From Parerythrobacter aestuarii (GTDB lineage Bacteria; Pseudomonadota; Alphaproteobacteria; Sphingomonadales; Sphingomonadaceae): a stretch of DNA of 64,000 nucleotides. Location of the stretch: NCBI RefSeq assembly GCF_030140925.1, contig NZ_JARBWD010000001.1, forward strand, positions 1,612,001 to 1,676,000, written 5' to 3'. This document shows positions 7,078 to 16,414 of this stretch, one piece after another; position 1 is the first letter of the stretch, and each line of letters opens with the position of its first letter. The notes below the pieces were generated by a model that saw nothing but the letters and a program-made list of their open reading frames with translations, made no database searches and had not been told where the DNA came from. The position numbers and the translations under genes are program-made.

Positions 7078-10042
7078 CGCGCCCAGGCCTCAGGTCTACT
7101 CGATCGCCGCGGACCGTGGCTTTGTGGACGCGCTGGTGGCCGGGCTTGTCTCACGATACTCGAAAGAAGGGCTTGGCTTGGCCCGGTTGACGCTCCTGCT
7201 GCCGAGCACCCGCGCCATACGTACTGTCACCGAGGCTTTCATCCGCCAATTCGGCACCACCGGTGAAAGCGGTATGCTGATGCCGCGGATGGCCGTGGTT
7301 GGCGATCTCGATCTCGACGAGACTCTCGGCAGTCTCCTTGACCCATTGGGATCCGCAGACATCCCGGCAGCAGTGGATCCAATGTATCGCTGGCTGCGCA
7401 TTGCCGAACTCTTGCGCGAGACGTCGGGAGACACGGCACCCAAGGGCGCAGCGCTCTATGGCCTCGCGCGGGAAACCGTCCGAACGATGGACCGACTGCT
7501 GGTTGAAGACATCGGGCCGGAAGAGCTGCTGCAAGATCGAGTGCTGGACCAGTATTGGAACCTGGCCGGGCACTGGCAGGCTTCATTGCATCAGTTTGCG
7601 ACGGTCCAGAACCGTTGGCTCAAGGAACTTGATGCGAAGGGAGCGTTGGATGCTGCGGCGCGTCGAAACCGATTATTCGACCATACGGCTCGACGCTGGA
7701 AAGAGGCTCCGCCTGCCACCCCGATCGTCGCTGCCGGGGTGACGAGCGCTGCACCTGCGCTCGCACGCCTGCTGCGGGTGATCTCCGAATTGCCGGACGG
7801 GGCGGTGATCCTGCCCGATCTTGACCTGACGATGGACGACGAGGTGTGGGATGAACTGGGCTGTGCCGGTGCTCCTGTAGAACCGGGCGGACCGCCCTTT
7901 GCCAAGGGCGATGCAGTCACCCATCCGCAATATCACCTGAAGCTGTTGCTGAACCGGATGGGGATCGCGCGCGGCGAAGTACAACATTGGCATCGCAAAG
8001 GCACGGGCGCTGCGCGGCCCGAACGCAGCAAGGCAGTGAGTGCTGTCTTCCTTCCGCCAGAGGCAAGCAAGCGTTGGGTCTCGCTGAAGTCCGGAGAACG
8101 TCATCTCACCGGTATTCGGTTGCTGGAAACACCCAACCCGGAGGCCGAGGCGCAGGCGGTTGCACTGGCAGTCCGCGAAGCGCTGGAAGAACCCGAACGT
8201 CGCATTGCCATTGTCACCCCGGATCGCTCACTGGCCCGCCGGATCGTTCATCATCTGCAGCGGTGGAATATCGAAGCAGACGATTCCGCTGGTCGGCCTC
8301 TGTCGCAATCAACGGCGGGGCGGTTATTTCTGCTGTTGGCCGAACTTGTCGCCGAGCGCGCGGCACCGGTGCCACTGGTTGCGCTGCTGGGTCACCCCTT
8401 GGTGTGCCGCAACAATGACCGGCGCGAGTGGCTGCACTCCTTGCGGGCCTTCGAGCGGGAATTGCGGGGACCCCGCCCGAGGCCGGGGCTGGAAGCCCTG
8501 CGGGAGAAGGCCGGCGCAGCCAAGGTGAGCGAATGGTGGAGCGAGGCTGAAACGATTGTCGCGCAACTGCTTGAACTCCCTGATCCGATGCCGCTTGCCG
8601 ACTTGCTCGATATGCTTGTGGCTGCGGGAGAGGCTCTCTGCGGTTTGGACTTGTGGGGGCAGGAAGACGGCCGGGCGCTGTCGGCTTTCGTCGAGGATCT
8701 GCGAATGCAGGCGAGGGCTGTTGGGACGTCGATCGATCCGCAGGATCTCCACGGAATCCTGACAGAGGCCATGGATAGTCAAGCAGTTCGGCCGCCTTAT
8801 GGTGGGCATCCCCGCGTGGCGATCTACGGCCTGCTGGAAGCGCGTATGACGCGGGCGGACCTGGTCATCTGTGCCGGACTTAACGAGGGCAGCTGGCCCG
8901 CGCGGCCCACGGTCGATCCCTTGCTGGCACCGCAGGTGTTGCGCGCACTCGGGGTTCCGGGCGCGGATTTCCGCATCGGCCTGGCGGCCCATGACCTTGC
9001 CGGGGCGCTGGGCGCTCCCGAAGTGCTCCTCAGCCGCTCTGAGCGCGATGCAGAAGGACCGGCGCTGGCCTCACGCTTCTTGCTCCGGGTCAAGGCGCTA
9101 CTCGGCGATTTGCTTGAGATCTACGAGGAGAAGGACCTTCCCGCGCTGGCCGGTGCGCTTGACGATGCGGATCTGGTCGAACGCTATCCGCAGCCGAAGC
9201 CGTTGCCGACCGCGGAGCAACGACGCGAGCGCATTAGTGTCACCGCGCTCGACCGCCTGCGCTCGGATCCGTATCAGTTCTACGCTTCTTCGATTCTGCG
9301 TTTGAAAGAGATCGAGTTGCTCGATGCCGAGCCCACCCCGGCATGGCAGGGGCAGCTGGCGCATGACATCCTCGAGCACTGGCACGGCAATGGTGGTTCG
9401 CTCAACGAAATCGCGCGCGAAAAGCTGCGTGAAATGGATCACCATCCGCTGTCTCGCGCATTATGGGAACCGCGCTTGCTCAAGGGCTTGGAATGGGTGG
9501 AACAAGAGCTGGAAAGGGATCCCAACCGCACACCCGTCCTATGGGAGGAGTGGGGCGAAATCGAACATCGTGGAGTCACGATCTTCGGCCGCATCGACCG
9601 GCTCGACCGGCTCGATGACGGGACATTCGCGGTCGTTGATTACAAGACCGGGAAGCTACCAACGGGCAAGCAGGTCGAGAAAGGCTATTCCTTGCAGTTG
9701 GGTACTTTGGGCCTCCTGGTAGAGGAGGGCGGATTTGCCAACCATGATATCACCGGGTCAGCCAGCAAGTTTGAATACTGGTCGCTGTCCAAGGACAAGA
9801 AGAAGAGCAAGTCGGACAGCGATTTTGGTTTCGTCGAAACGCCTCTGAGAGTGGGACGGAAAAATTCAGGTATCCTCCCAGAAGACTTTCTTCCAATGAC
9901 CGTGACGTATCTCGACGAGGCCCTCAACCGTTGGATTCTCGGCAATGAGCCTTTCACCGCGCGGCTCAATCCGGACGCACCGAGATACGATACCTACGAC
10001 CAGCTGATGCGGCTCGATGAGTGGCAGGGGCGGGAGGAATGA
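7070..10042 (+). CDS. addB: Double-strand break repair protein AddB
   Basis: 990 residues, GTG start eight bases inside murU. AddB is the partner of AddA in the helicase-nuclease that processes double-strand ends for RecA loading. The C-terminal nuclease domain is visible: ILEHWHGN near 765, then FGRIDRLDRLDDGTFAVVDYKTGK, containing the D and D-x-K residues of the RecB-type PD-(D/E)XK fold. The N-terminal part (LLPSTRAIRTVTEAF) resembles the degenerate helicase half of alphaproteobacterial AddB, which lacks a normal Walker A. Length and position directly before addA fit. Confidence 0.95.
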   Translation: MADAPRPQVYSIAADRGFVDALVAGLVSRYSKEGLGLARLTLLLPSTRAIRTVTEAFIRQFGTTGESGMLMPRMAVVGDLDLDETLGSLLDPLGSADIPAAVDPMYRWLRIAELLRETSGDTAPKGAALYGLARETVRTMDRLLVEDIGPEELLQDRVLDQYWNLAGHWQASLHQFATVQNRWLKELDAKGALDAAARRNRLFDHTARRWKEAPPATPIVAAGVTSAAPALARLLRVISELPDGAVILPDLDLTMDDEVWDELGCAGAPVEPGGPPFAKGDAVTHPQYHLKLLLNRMGIARGEVQHWHRKGTGAARPERSKAVSAVFLPPEASKRWVSLKSGERHLTGIRLLETPNPEAEAQAVALAVREALEEPERRIAIVTPDRSLARRIVHHLQRWNIEADDSAGRPLSQSTAGRLFLLLAELVAERAAPVPLVALLGHPLVCRNNDRREWLHSLRAFERELRGPRPRPGLEALREKAGAAKVSEWWSEAETIVAQLLELPDPMPLADLLDMLVAAGEALCGLDLWGQEDGRALSAFVEDLRMQARAVGTSIDPQDLHGILTEAMDSQAVRPPYGGHPRVAIYGLLEARMTRADLVICAGLNEGSWPARPTVDPLLAPQVLRALGVPGADFRIGLAAHDLAGALGAPEVLLSRSERDAEGPALASRFLLRVKALLGDLLEIYEEKDLPALAGALDDADLVERYPQPKPLPTAEQRRERISVTALDRLRSDPYQFYASSILRLKEIELLDAEPTPAWQGQLAHDILEHWHGNGGSLNEIAREKLREMDHHPLSRALWEPRLLKGLEWVEQELERDPNRTPVLWEEWGEIEHRGVTIFGRIDRLDRLDDGTFAVVDYKTGKLPTGKQVEKGYSLQLGTLGLLVEEGGFANHDITGSASKFEYWSLSKDKKKSKSDSDFGFVETPLRVGRKNSGILPEDFLPMTVTYLDEALNRWILGNEPFTARLNPDAPRYDTYDQLMRLDEWQGREE

Positions 10043-13000
10043 GCGGCAAGCAGCTCGTTTACCCACTCAGGGACCAGCAGTCTGAAGCGGTCGAACCGCG
10101 TGACAGCGTGTGGCTTTCCGCCAGCGCTGGTACCGGCAAGACCCAGGTGCTTTCGGCCCGTGTCCTGCGACTACTACTGAAAGAGGACTGCGAGCCCGAA
10201 AGCATACTCTGCCTGACCTTCACCAAGGCAGGCGCGGCTGAGATGGCCACTCGCGTCAATGAAGTGCTGGCCAGCTGGGTGCGGATGGATGACGACGCAC
10301 TGAAGAAGGATCTTGAGGCCATCGGCGCGAGGTGCGGCCCTGAGGAGCAGGCCCGCGCTCGTACCCTGTTTGCGAAGGTGCTTGATTGCCTTGGTGGCGG
10401 CTTGCGGATCGATACCATCCACGCTTTCTCGCAGTGGATACTGGCAGCTTTTCCGGTGGAAGCAGAGCTTGTTCCGGGGACCAAGGCGATGGAGGATCGC
10501 GAGAAGGTCCTGTTGTTCCGCCAGGTGTTGTCCGAGTTGTTGCTGGAAGGCAATCCGGCCGACATGGAAGCGCTTGCCGACCTCTCGGTCAATCATGCCC
10601 CGGATGGTGCGAAAGGTTGGCTGATGCGCTGCGCCGAAGCGATCGAAGTTTGGACGGGCAGCAATGGCTGGGAGGAACCACGACCATTGCGCGAGCGGGT
10701 AATGAACTTGCTAGAGCTACCGGCGGACTTTGACGCCGCCCAACTCGCCCTGATGTGCACAGACGATGCGTTCGATGTGCAATCGCTCAAGAGGATTCGC
10801 GATTCCTACAAGGAGTGGGGGACGAAGAGTGGTCTCGAAATGGCAGGGTTCATTGACGAGTGGCTGACTCTGGCCCCGACCGAGCGCCTCGCAGCAATGG
10901 GTTTGCTGACCAAGAGTGTTCTGGTTGCGGATGGCAGCAAGATCAGGAGCTTCACGAATGTCCTGAAGGTTGACCCGGACATTGTATCTTTTGCGGACCG
11001 TGTATTCGATGCCTATTGGGAAGTTGTCGGTCGGCAAAACCTGTTGAGCCTCGCCGATCGCCTGACCCCTGCGCTCACGCTTGGTCGAAAATTCGCCCTG
11101 GCATGGGACGAGCGCAAGAAACGCGCCGGATTGATCGACTTCGATGACCAGATTCGTCGTGCGGCAGAGCTACTTGGTCGCGAAGGGCTGGGACAGTGGA
11201 TCAATTACAAGCTCGACCGGCAGTTCGATCATATCCTTGTCGACGAGGCGCAGGACACCAATGAAGCGCAATGGCAGATCATCCGAGCGCTCACCGGCGA
11301 ATTCTTCGCCGGTTATGGCCAGCACGACAACAAGGTGCGTACAATTTTCGTTGTCGGGGACTACAAACAGGCGATCTTTGGCTTCCAGGGGACCAGCCCG
11401 GAGAATTTCCGCCGCCAGAAGGAGATCTACCGGGCCGAGATTGAGGCCGCGATCAAGAACGCTCGCGAACTGGCTGAAGACGCGCGCACCAACATGCCCA
11501 TCGAGCTGCGTGAGCTGCGCGAACTCGGTTTGGGCCGTAGCTTCCGCACTGCGCAGAAAGTGCTCGATTTCGTAGATGCTGCGATCGACACGATTGGGCG
11601 CGATGCCATTGGCCTTGGCGACGGAGATGAGCGGCATGTCGGGGAAGATCGGCCCGGACTTGTTACCTTGTGGAACCCGGTTTTCAGCACGGAGGATCAG
11701 GGCAACGCCACTGATTCCGATGATGAGAGCTGGCTCACACCATCGGATCGGAGAATGGCAGACCGGATCGCTGAGCAGGTCACACTCTGGCTCAAGCAGG
11801 GCCACCCTCTCGCGAAGGGCGAACCGCGCAACGCCGGACCGGGCGACATCATGGTGCTGGTGCGCAAGCGGCGTGCGCTGGCTGGCCTGATCGTCGCTAG
11901 GCTCCATGCTGCGGGGGTGCCGGTGGCTGGCGTGGACCGCTTGCGGCTTGGTGCACCGCTTGCCGTCAAGGACCTTGTCGCCGCATTGCGCTTTGCCGCG
12001 CAACCGCTCGACGATCTCAACCTCGCCAACCTGCTGGTCTCGCCGCTTGGGGAGTGGTCGCAGGAAGACCTGCTCGAATATGGCGACCGTGCGGACAAGG
12101 TACGCTTGTGGGACCATCTGCGCAAACATGACGCGCCGTTCGTGATGGCCACCGTCGACCGGTTACGTGCACTGCTGGAGCGGGTCGATTTCGAGCCACC
12201 CGAGTCCTTGCTGCACTGGATGCTCACCGGCCCATGGCAAGGTCGGCGCAAGTTGGTGGCCCGACTGGGGCGCGAGGCCAACGATCCGATCGACGAATTG
12301 CTCAACGCCGCTTTCGCTTACTCCTCTGCACATACGGCAAGCCTGGCCGGTTTCATCCATTGGTTTGATGCCGGGGATGCCGACGTCAAGCGCGAATCCG
12401 GTGGTGACAATGACCTGGTCCGGGTGATGACCGTACATGGCTCGAAGGGCCTGCAGGCACCCATCGTCATCCTGGCGGATGCAGTCGGCAATCCCAAACC
12501 GGGGGACAATCTCTCGCTATCGTTGGAAGATGAGGGAAGCGGAGAGCAGGTCCCAGTCTTGCCTGTCGCCAAGAAAGAGCGTGTCGGTCGAATCCTGGAC
12601 CGTGCAGAAGCCATGACTGCGGCAGAGCTCGAGGAACACTGGCGGTTGCTCTATGTCGCCATGACCCGGGCAGAGGAAGCGCTTTATGTTGGCGGCGCAC
12701 TGGGCAAGCAGGAGAAAGAACCCGCGCCTGATAGCTGGTACGCCCGGCTCGAACCGCTGATGACAGGTGATGATCTTGCCGATGATATCTGGGGTGGCCG
12801 GCGCGAATGGGGCGCTCTCCCCGCGAAGGTTGCCGAGAGCAAGCAGGGGAAGGACGAGCAAAGAGTCTCCGTTCCCACCTGGGCCAGGACGCCGATCGGT
12901 CCGGAACCGCGCCCGCCGCGGCCGCTCGCGCCTTCCAATGCGGGGGAGGATCGCAGTGCCGATCCACCGCTGCCCCCGGATCAAGTCGTGAAGGCTGCGC

Positions 13001-13497
13001 GCCGAGGAGTGCTAATACATGGCCTACTCGAACGCTTGCCGGACGTGCCCGGCGGTGAGCGCTCAATCTGCGCGCGGGCTTGGCTGCAACGGCAGGCGGC
13101 GGAGCTTTCCGACCCTGAGCGGGATGAAATCTTGAGTAGCGCACTGACAGTCATCGAGGATTCGGAGTTCGCGGCGCTGTTCAGTGAAGAGGCGCTTGCG
13201 GAAGTGCCCCTGGCTGCGATTGTCGGGGGGCAGGTCATCGCCGGGAGTGCCGACCGTCTCCTCATCACTGCCGACGAAGTAACGGTGATCGACTTCAAGA
13301 CGGCCCGCCGCCCGCCGGCAACGCTCGATGCAGTCTCCGAACCGGTAATCAAGCAGATGGCGGCCTATGTCGCCGCGCTCGAAGTGATCTACCCCGGCAG
13401 GAGGGTGCGAGCGGGCGTCCTTTATACGCATACGCCGCAACTGTTCGTTCTGCCTGAAGCGACACTTGCGCCACACAAAGCGGCGTTGCAGACGTAG
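10039..13497 (+). CDS. addA: Double-strand break repair helicase-nuclease AddA
   Basis: 1152 residues from the ATG at 10039, overlapping the addB stop (ATGA). A UvrD-type superfamily 1 helicase: Walker A SASAGTGKTQVLSAR near residue 35, Walker B VDEAQDTNEAQW near 405, VGDYKQAIFGFQG, late motif VRVMTVHGSKGLQAPIV near 800 and LLYVAMTRAEEAL. The C-terminal nuclease has AGSADRLLI and VIDFKTARRP. AddAB replaces RecBCD in alphaproteobacteria: AddA supplies the motor and one of the two nuclease sites. The start at 10021 was rejected because the overlap start gives the canonical spacing. Confidence 0.96.
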   Translation: MSGKQLVYPLRDQQSEAVEPRDSVWLSASAGTGKTQVLSARVLRLLLKEDCEPESILCLTFTKAGAAEMATRVNEVLASWVRMDDDALKKDLEAIGARCGPEEQARARTLFAKVLDCLGGGLRIDTIHAFSQWILAAFPVEAELVPGTKAMEDREKVLLFRQVLSELLLEGNPADMEALADLSVNHAPDGAKGWLMRCAEAIEVWTGSNGWEEPRPLRERVMNLLELPADFDAAQLALMCTDDAFDVQSLKRIRDSYKEWGTKSGLEMAGFIDEWLTLAPTERLAAMGLLTKSVLVADGSKIRSFTNVLKVDPDIVSFADRVFDAYWEVVGRQNLLSLADRLTPALTLGRKFALAWDERKKRAGLIDFDDQIRRAAELLGREGLGQWINYKLDRQFDHILVDEAQDTNEAQWQIIRALTGEFFAGYGQHDNKVRTIFVVGDYKQAIFGFQGTSPENFRRQKEIYRAEIEAAIKNARELAEDARTNMPIELRELRELGLGRSFRTAQKVLDFVDAAIDTIGRDAIGLGDGDERHVGEDRPGLVTLWNPVFSTEDQGNATDSDDESWLTPSDRRMADRIAEQVTLWLKQGHPLAKGEPRNAGPGDIMVLVRKRRALAGLIVARLHAAGVPVAGVDRLRLGAPLAVKDLVAALRFAAQPLDDLNLANLLVSPLGEWSQEDLLEYGDRADKVRLWDHLRKHDAPFVMATVDRLRALLERVDFEPPESLLHWMLTGPWQGRRKLVARLGREANDPIDELLNAAFAYSSAHTASLAGFIHWFDAGDADVKRESGGDNDLVRVMTVHGSKGLQAPIVILADAVGNPKPGDNLSLSLEDEGSGEQVPVLPVAKKERVGRILDRAEAMTAAELEEHWRLLYVAMTRAEEALYVGGALGKQEKEPAPDSWYARLEPLMTGDDLADDIWGGRREWGALPAKVAESKQGKDEQRVSVPTWARTPIGPEPRPPRPLAPSNAGEDRSADPPLPPDQVVKAARRGVLIHGLLERLPDVPGGERSICARAWLQRQAAELSDPERDEILSSALTVIEDSEFAALFSEEALAEVPLAAIVGGQVIAGSADRLLITADEVTVIDFKTARRPPATLDAVSEPVIKQMAAYVAALEVIYPGRRVRAGVLYTHTPQLFVLPEATLAPHKAALQT

Positions 13498-13576
13498 CAG
13501 GAAAGTTTGTCACCGATCCTGTTGCGAGAGCGAAGCCAGCACCTAGATTGGTACCAACCAACAGGAGAATGCCACC

Positions 13577-13897
13577 ATGGCTACCGTCAATGTCACCGAT
13601 GCCAGCTTCAAGGCCGACGTCATCGATTCAGACAAGCCCGTCCTCGTCGATTTCTGGGCCGAATGGTGCGGCCCTTGCAAGATGATCGCACCCGCTTTGG
13701 AAGAGATCAGCGCTGAGCTCGCGGACCAGGTCACAATTGCCAAGATGGATATCATGGCCAACACCGACACGCCGAGCCAGCTGGGAGTCCAGGGAATTCC
13801 CTATCTTGCGCTTTACAAGGGTGGCGAGAAGATTGCCGAGTTGACCGGCGCACGGCCGAAGAGCCAGCTCAAGGCCTGGCTCGAAGGCGAACTCTGA
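13577..13897 (+). CDS. trxA: Thioredoxin 1
   Basis: 106 residues with the canonical active site WAEWCGPCKM (Cys at about 33 and 36), the cis-Pro segment GIPYLALYKGGEK, and length typical of Trx1. It is a cytoplasmic dithiol reductant for ribonucleotide reductase, methionine sulfoxide reductases and peroxiredoxins. An ACAGGAG ribosome site lies about 11 bases before the ATG. It is separated from addA by 79 bases, so it may have its own promoter while keeping the conserved addAB-trxA order. Confidence 0.97.
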   Translation: MATVNVTDASFKADVIDSDKPVLVDFWAEWCGPCKMIAPALEEISAELADQVTIAKMDIMANTDTPSQLGVQGIPYLALYKGGEKIAELTGARPKSQLKAWLEGEL

Positions 13898-13907
13898 GAA
13901 TTGAATT

Positions 13908-13931
13908 GTCCGGGTGGTCAGCCGCCCGGAC
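13908..13931. terminator. Hairpin between convergent trxA and IMPase gene
   Basis: GTCCGGGTGG (13908-13917), loop TCAG, CCGCCCGGAC (13922-13931): a 10-bp stem with one G-U type pair, placed exactly between the two convergent stops. AT-rich bases flank the trxA side, so it can act in both directions; there is no long T-run. Confidence 0.6.
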
Positions 13932-14730
13932 GATACCCCGACTGATCGAGCCGGCTGACGAATTCGTCCCACAGGGCGGAATTGGCGGCGGCGATCATCC
14001 CTTTGCGATTGCTGTCGACGCGATAGGACGAACCGTCTTGTCGTGCGCATTTGCCGCCGGCCTCGTTGAGGAACAAGCAACCTGCCGCATGGTCCCAGGC
14101 AAGGGTCCGCTCGTAGATAGCGATGTCGCGGTCGCCAAAGGTGACTTGCGGATATTCCTCTGCGGCGCAGCCGGGTGCGGTAGCCTTGCCGTAATGAGGT
14201 GCGATCTCGGCCTCGAAAAGCTCGCGTTGGTCCGGAGCCATGAAGCGCGTCATTGCTGACAGGAGAGGCGGGTCCTCTCCGCTAGCTGCCGCGCGTACTT
14301 TCTCGCCATCCACGGATGCGCCGCCGTCCTTGCGGGCAGTCAGCAGGCGCGGCCTGACAGGATCGTAAATCCAGCTGGCAATGGTTTCACCGCCATCGGC
14401 GAGCGCCAGCATGATCGCGAAATGCCCCGAACCTTTCGCAAAGTTCGAAGTCCCGTCAATCGGATCGATGATCCAGCACTGGTCCGACAGGCGATCAAGG
14501 ACAGACGAATCCGAGTGCGCTGCTTCTTCGCCTACTATCGCGATGCCGGGCTGTAGCTTTTCTAGCGCTTCGCTGAGGAACTCCTCCACCTCCCGATCTA
14601 CAATGGTTACGAGATCGCCTTTGGCTTTCTCTTCGATTTCGCTCTCCCGCAGGTTCTGCCACCGCGGCAGGATCGAACGTTCCGCTGCAAAGCGCATCAG
14701 CGCCAGGATTTCCTCGTCGAGTGCGCTCAT
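13918..14730 (-). CDS. Inositol monophosphatase family phosphatase
   Basis: 270 residues from the ATG at 14730. Metal-binding motifs of the IMPase/FBPase fold: VGEEAA (first Glu), DPIDGTSNF (Asp-x-x-Asp-Gly-Thr) and the late AWDHAAGCLFLNEAGG. These Mg-dependent enzymes dephosphorylate inositol phosphate, histidinol phosphate or 3'-phosphoadenosine nucleotides, and the sequence alone does not choose between them. It is encoded just downstream of argJ on the same strand (10-base gap), suggesting an operon and making a histidinol-phosphatase-like biosynthetic role conceivable. A second IMPase-family gene is at 62100. Confidence 0.85.
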   Translation of the reverse strand: MSALDEEILALMRFAAERSILPRWQNLRESEIEEKAKGDLVTIVDREVEEFLSEALEKLQPGIAIVGEEAAHSDSSVLDRLSDQCWIIDPIDGTSNFAKGSGHFAIMLALADGGETIASWIYDPVRPRLLTARKDGGASVDGEKVRAAASGEDPPLLSAMTRFMAPDQRELFEAEIAPHYGKATAPGCAAEEYPQVTFGDRDIAIYERTLAWDHAAGCLFLNEAGGKCARQDGSSYRVDSNRKGMIAAANSALWDEFVSRLDQSGYRPGG

Positions 14731-14740
14731 TGCTGCTCGC

Positions 14741-15967
14741 TCATGAGCGGTAATCGGCGTTGATGGCGATGTAGCCATGGGTGAGATCGCAGGTCCAAAC
14801 GGTCGCGCGACCGGCCCCCATACCCATTTCGATATCGATGGCGATGTCTTGCCCCTCAAGGTGCTTTGCCAAAGGGGTTTCGTCGAAATCGGGAAGGGGC
14901 TGCCCTTGTCTGGCTGCCCAATGCCCGCCGAACCCGATCGAAAGCAGGTCGCGGTCCGCCGGTTCACCAGCCTTGCCGACAGCCATGACGACACGCCCCC
15001 AGTTGGCATCCTCCCCGGCGATGGCAGTCTTCACGAGCGGGGAGTTGGCTACCGAAAGGCCGATCCGTTGTGCGCTTTCATCGGATACGGCTCCCGTCAC
15101 GCGAATTTCGATGAACTTGCTCGCCCCTTCACCATCGCGAACCACTAGCTGGGCGAGCTGACGGCAGACGTCTTCGAGCGCTGCGCCAAAGGCATCGGCA
15201 CCAGGATCATCGAAGGATGCCAGTGGCGGATTGCCGGCCTTGCCAGTCGCGAATACCATCACCGTATCGCTGGTTGAAGTGTCGCCATCCACAGTGATGC
15301 ACGAGTAGGTGCGGAGCTTTGCTCTTTCGAGCAGCTGTTGCAGGAAAGCGGGCGCGACCGCCGCATCGGTGAAGATGTATCCCAGCATTGTCGCCATGTC
15401 CGGCGCGATCATGCCGCTGCCCTTGATGATCCCGCAAAGCTCGACGCGAGTGCCTCCTAACATCGCGGAAGCATGGGCACCCTTGGGGAATGTATCGGTT
15501 GTCGAAATCGCCCGCGCTGCGTCCTCCCAATTGCACGGCTCTGCACGGAAAGCGGTGTCGAGGCCGGCATCTGCAACATCGATGGGTAGGGGGACACCGA
15601 TCACTCCGGTCGAAGACACGAAGACTTCGTCATTCGCACAACCAGCATGGCTTGCGACTTTGGCGATGATCCGTTCCACAGCTTCACGCCCACGATAGCC
15701 GGTAAATGCGTTGGAGTTTCCTGCGTTCACTACCTGGGCGCGGGCGCTGCCATGCTTCACTGACTCGCGACCGATTTCCACTTCACTGGAGGCACAGGCG
15801 CTCTTTGTGAACACTCCAGCCACAGAGGTGCCTTCTGTAAACTCGATCAGCGTCAGGTCGGCTCGGTCCCACCCCTTGTAGCCGGCGCGCACTGTTCGCA
15901 GTGTGACGCCTTCGATCGCTGGCATGTCTGGAAACGGGCGTGCGAGAGGGGATGTCTCAAGGTCCAT
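14741..15967 (-). CDS. argJ: Bifunctional ornithine acetyltransferase / N-acetylglutamate synthase
   Basis: 408 residues from the ATG at 15967 (MDLETSPLARPF). It contains the autocleavage motif KGSGMIAPDMATML, with Thr193 as the predicted new N-terminal nucleophile, preceded by NAGNSNAFTG and SSTGVIG. ArgJ transfers the acetyl group from N-acetylornithine to glutamate, closing the arginine cycle; some members also use acetyl-CoA. The C-terminus GYIAINADYRS is typical. An upstream in-frame start at 15988 exists but has no better ribosome site. It is divergent from a small secreted-protein gene. Confidence 0.96.
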   Translation of the reverse strand: MDLETSPLARPFPDMPAIEGVTLRTVRAGYKGWDRADLTLIEFTEGTSVAGVFTKSACASSEVEIGRESVKHGSARAQVVNAGNSNAFTGYRGREAVERIIAKVASHAGCANDEVFVSSTGVIGVPLPIDVADAGLDTAFRAEPCNWEDAARAISTTDTFPKGAHASAMLGGTRVELCGIIKGSGMIAPDMATMLGYIFTDAAVAPAFLQQLLERAKLRTYSCITVDGDTSTSDTVMVFATGKAGNPPLASFDDPGADAFGAALEDVCRQLAQLVVRDGEGASKFIEIRVTGAVSDESAQRIGLSVANSPLVKTAIAGEDANWGRVVMAVGKAGEPADRDLLSIGFGGHWAARQGQPLPDFDETPLAKHLEGQDIAIDIEMGMGAGRATVWTCDLTHGYIAINADYRS

Positions 15968-16051
15968 GCAATGCCCTCTACGGTGCAAGCTCCGCTGGGT
16001 AAATCACCAACGTGGCTGGACGACTGCTGGCGAAACCCCTATCTGGGGCTC

Positions 16052-16324
16052 ATGCGTCGCTATATCCTCACCTTGCTTGCGCTCCTGACCGGGCTTGCCG
16101 CTGTCGGCACGCCTGCCAGCGCCGCAATGGGTGATCTGCTTGGTTCGCAAGTTCAGGCCGGATCGCAGGACAAGTCCGACGAAAAGCGTGAGGAGTGCCG
16201 CTTGCGCAAGGAGCGCGAGCGTAATCCGACGAAGCGTGAAGATACGCGCGATTGCGCGCTCCCCAAGCCGGTGAGAGTTTACCTGCCGACGGTGATGTTC
16301 GGCAGCGACCGCGCCTACGAATAG
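16052..16324 (+). CDS. Small secreted basic protein of unknown function
   Basis: 90 residues from the ATG at 16052. MRRYILTLLALLTGLAAVGTPASAA is a clear signal peptide with an ASA-type cleavage site near residue 24. The mature part is very charged (many K, R, D and E) with two cysteines, in REECRLRK and RDCALPK, about 25 residues apart. I do not recognise the family. An in-frame start at 15971 would place the signal peptide internally, so the shorter form is preferred. A terminator follows directly, making this a single-gene unit between argJ and secA. Confidence 0.65.
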   Translation: MRRYILTLLALLTGLAAVGTPASAAMGDLLGSQVQAGSQDKSDEKREECRLRKERERNPTKREDTRDCALPKPVRVYLPTVMFGSDRAYE

Positions 16325-16353
16325 GGCACCTGTCCGACATTCCAGAATGCGAC

Positions 16354-16386
16354 CGCTCCCGCGCGCCTAGCCGGGAGCGATTTTCC
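16354..16386 (+). terminator. Rho-independent terminator before secA
   Basis: CGCTCCCG (16354-16361), ten-base loop, CGGGAGCG (16372-16379), then ATTTT. An 8-bp perfect stem plus short T-run, 30 bases after the small secreted-protein gene. Confidence 0.8.
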
Positions 16387-16414
16387 TATATCAGTCCCGT
16401 CAGGCATAATTCCA

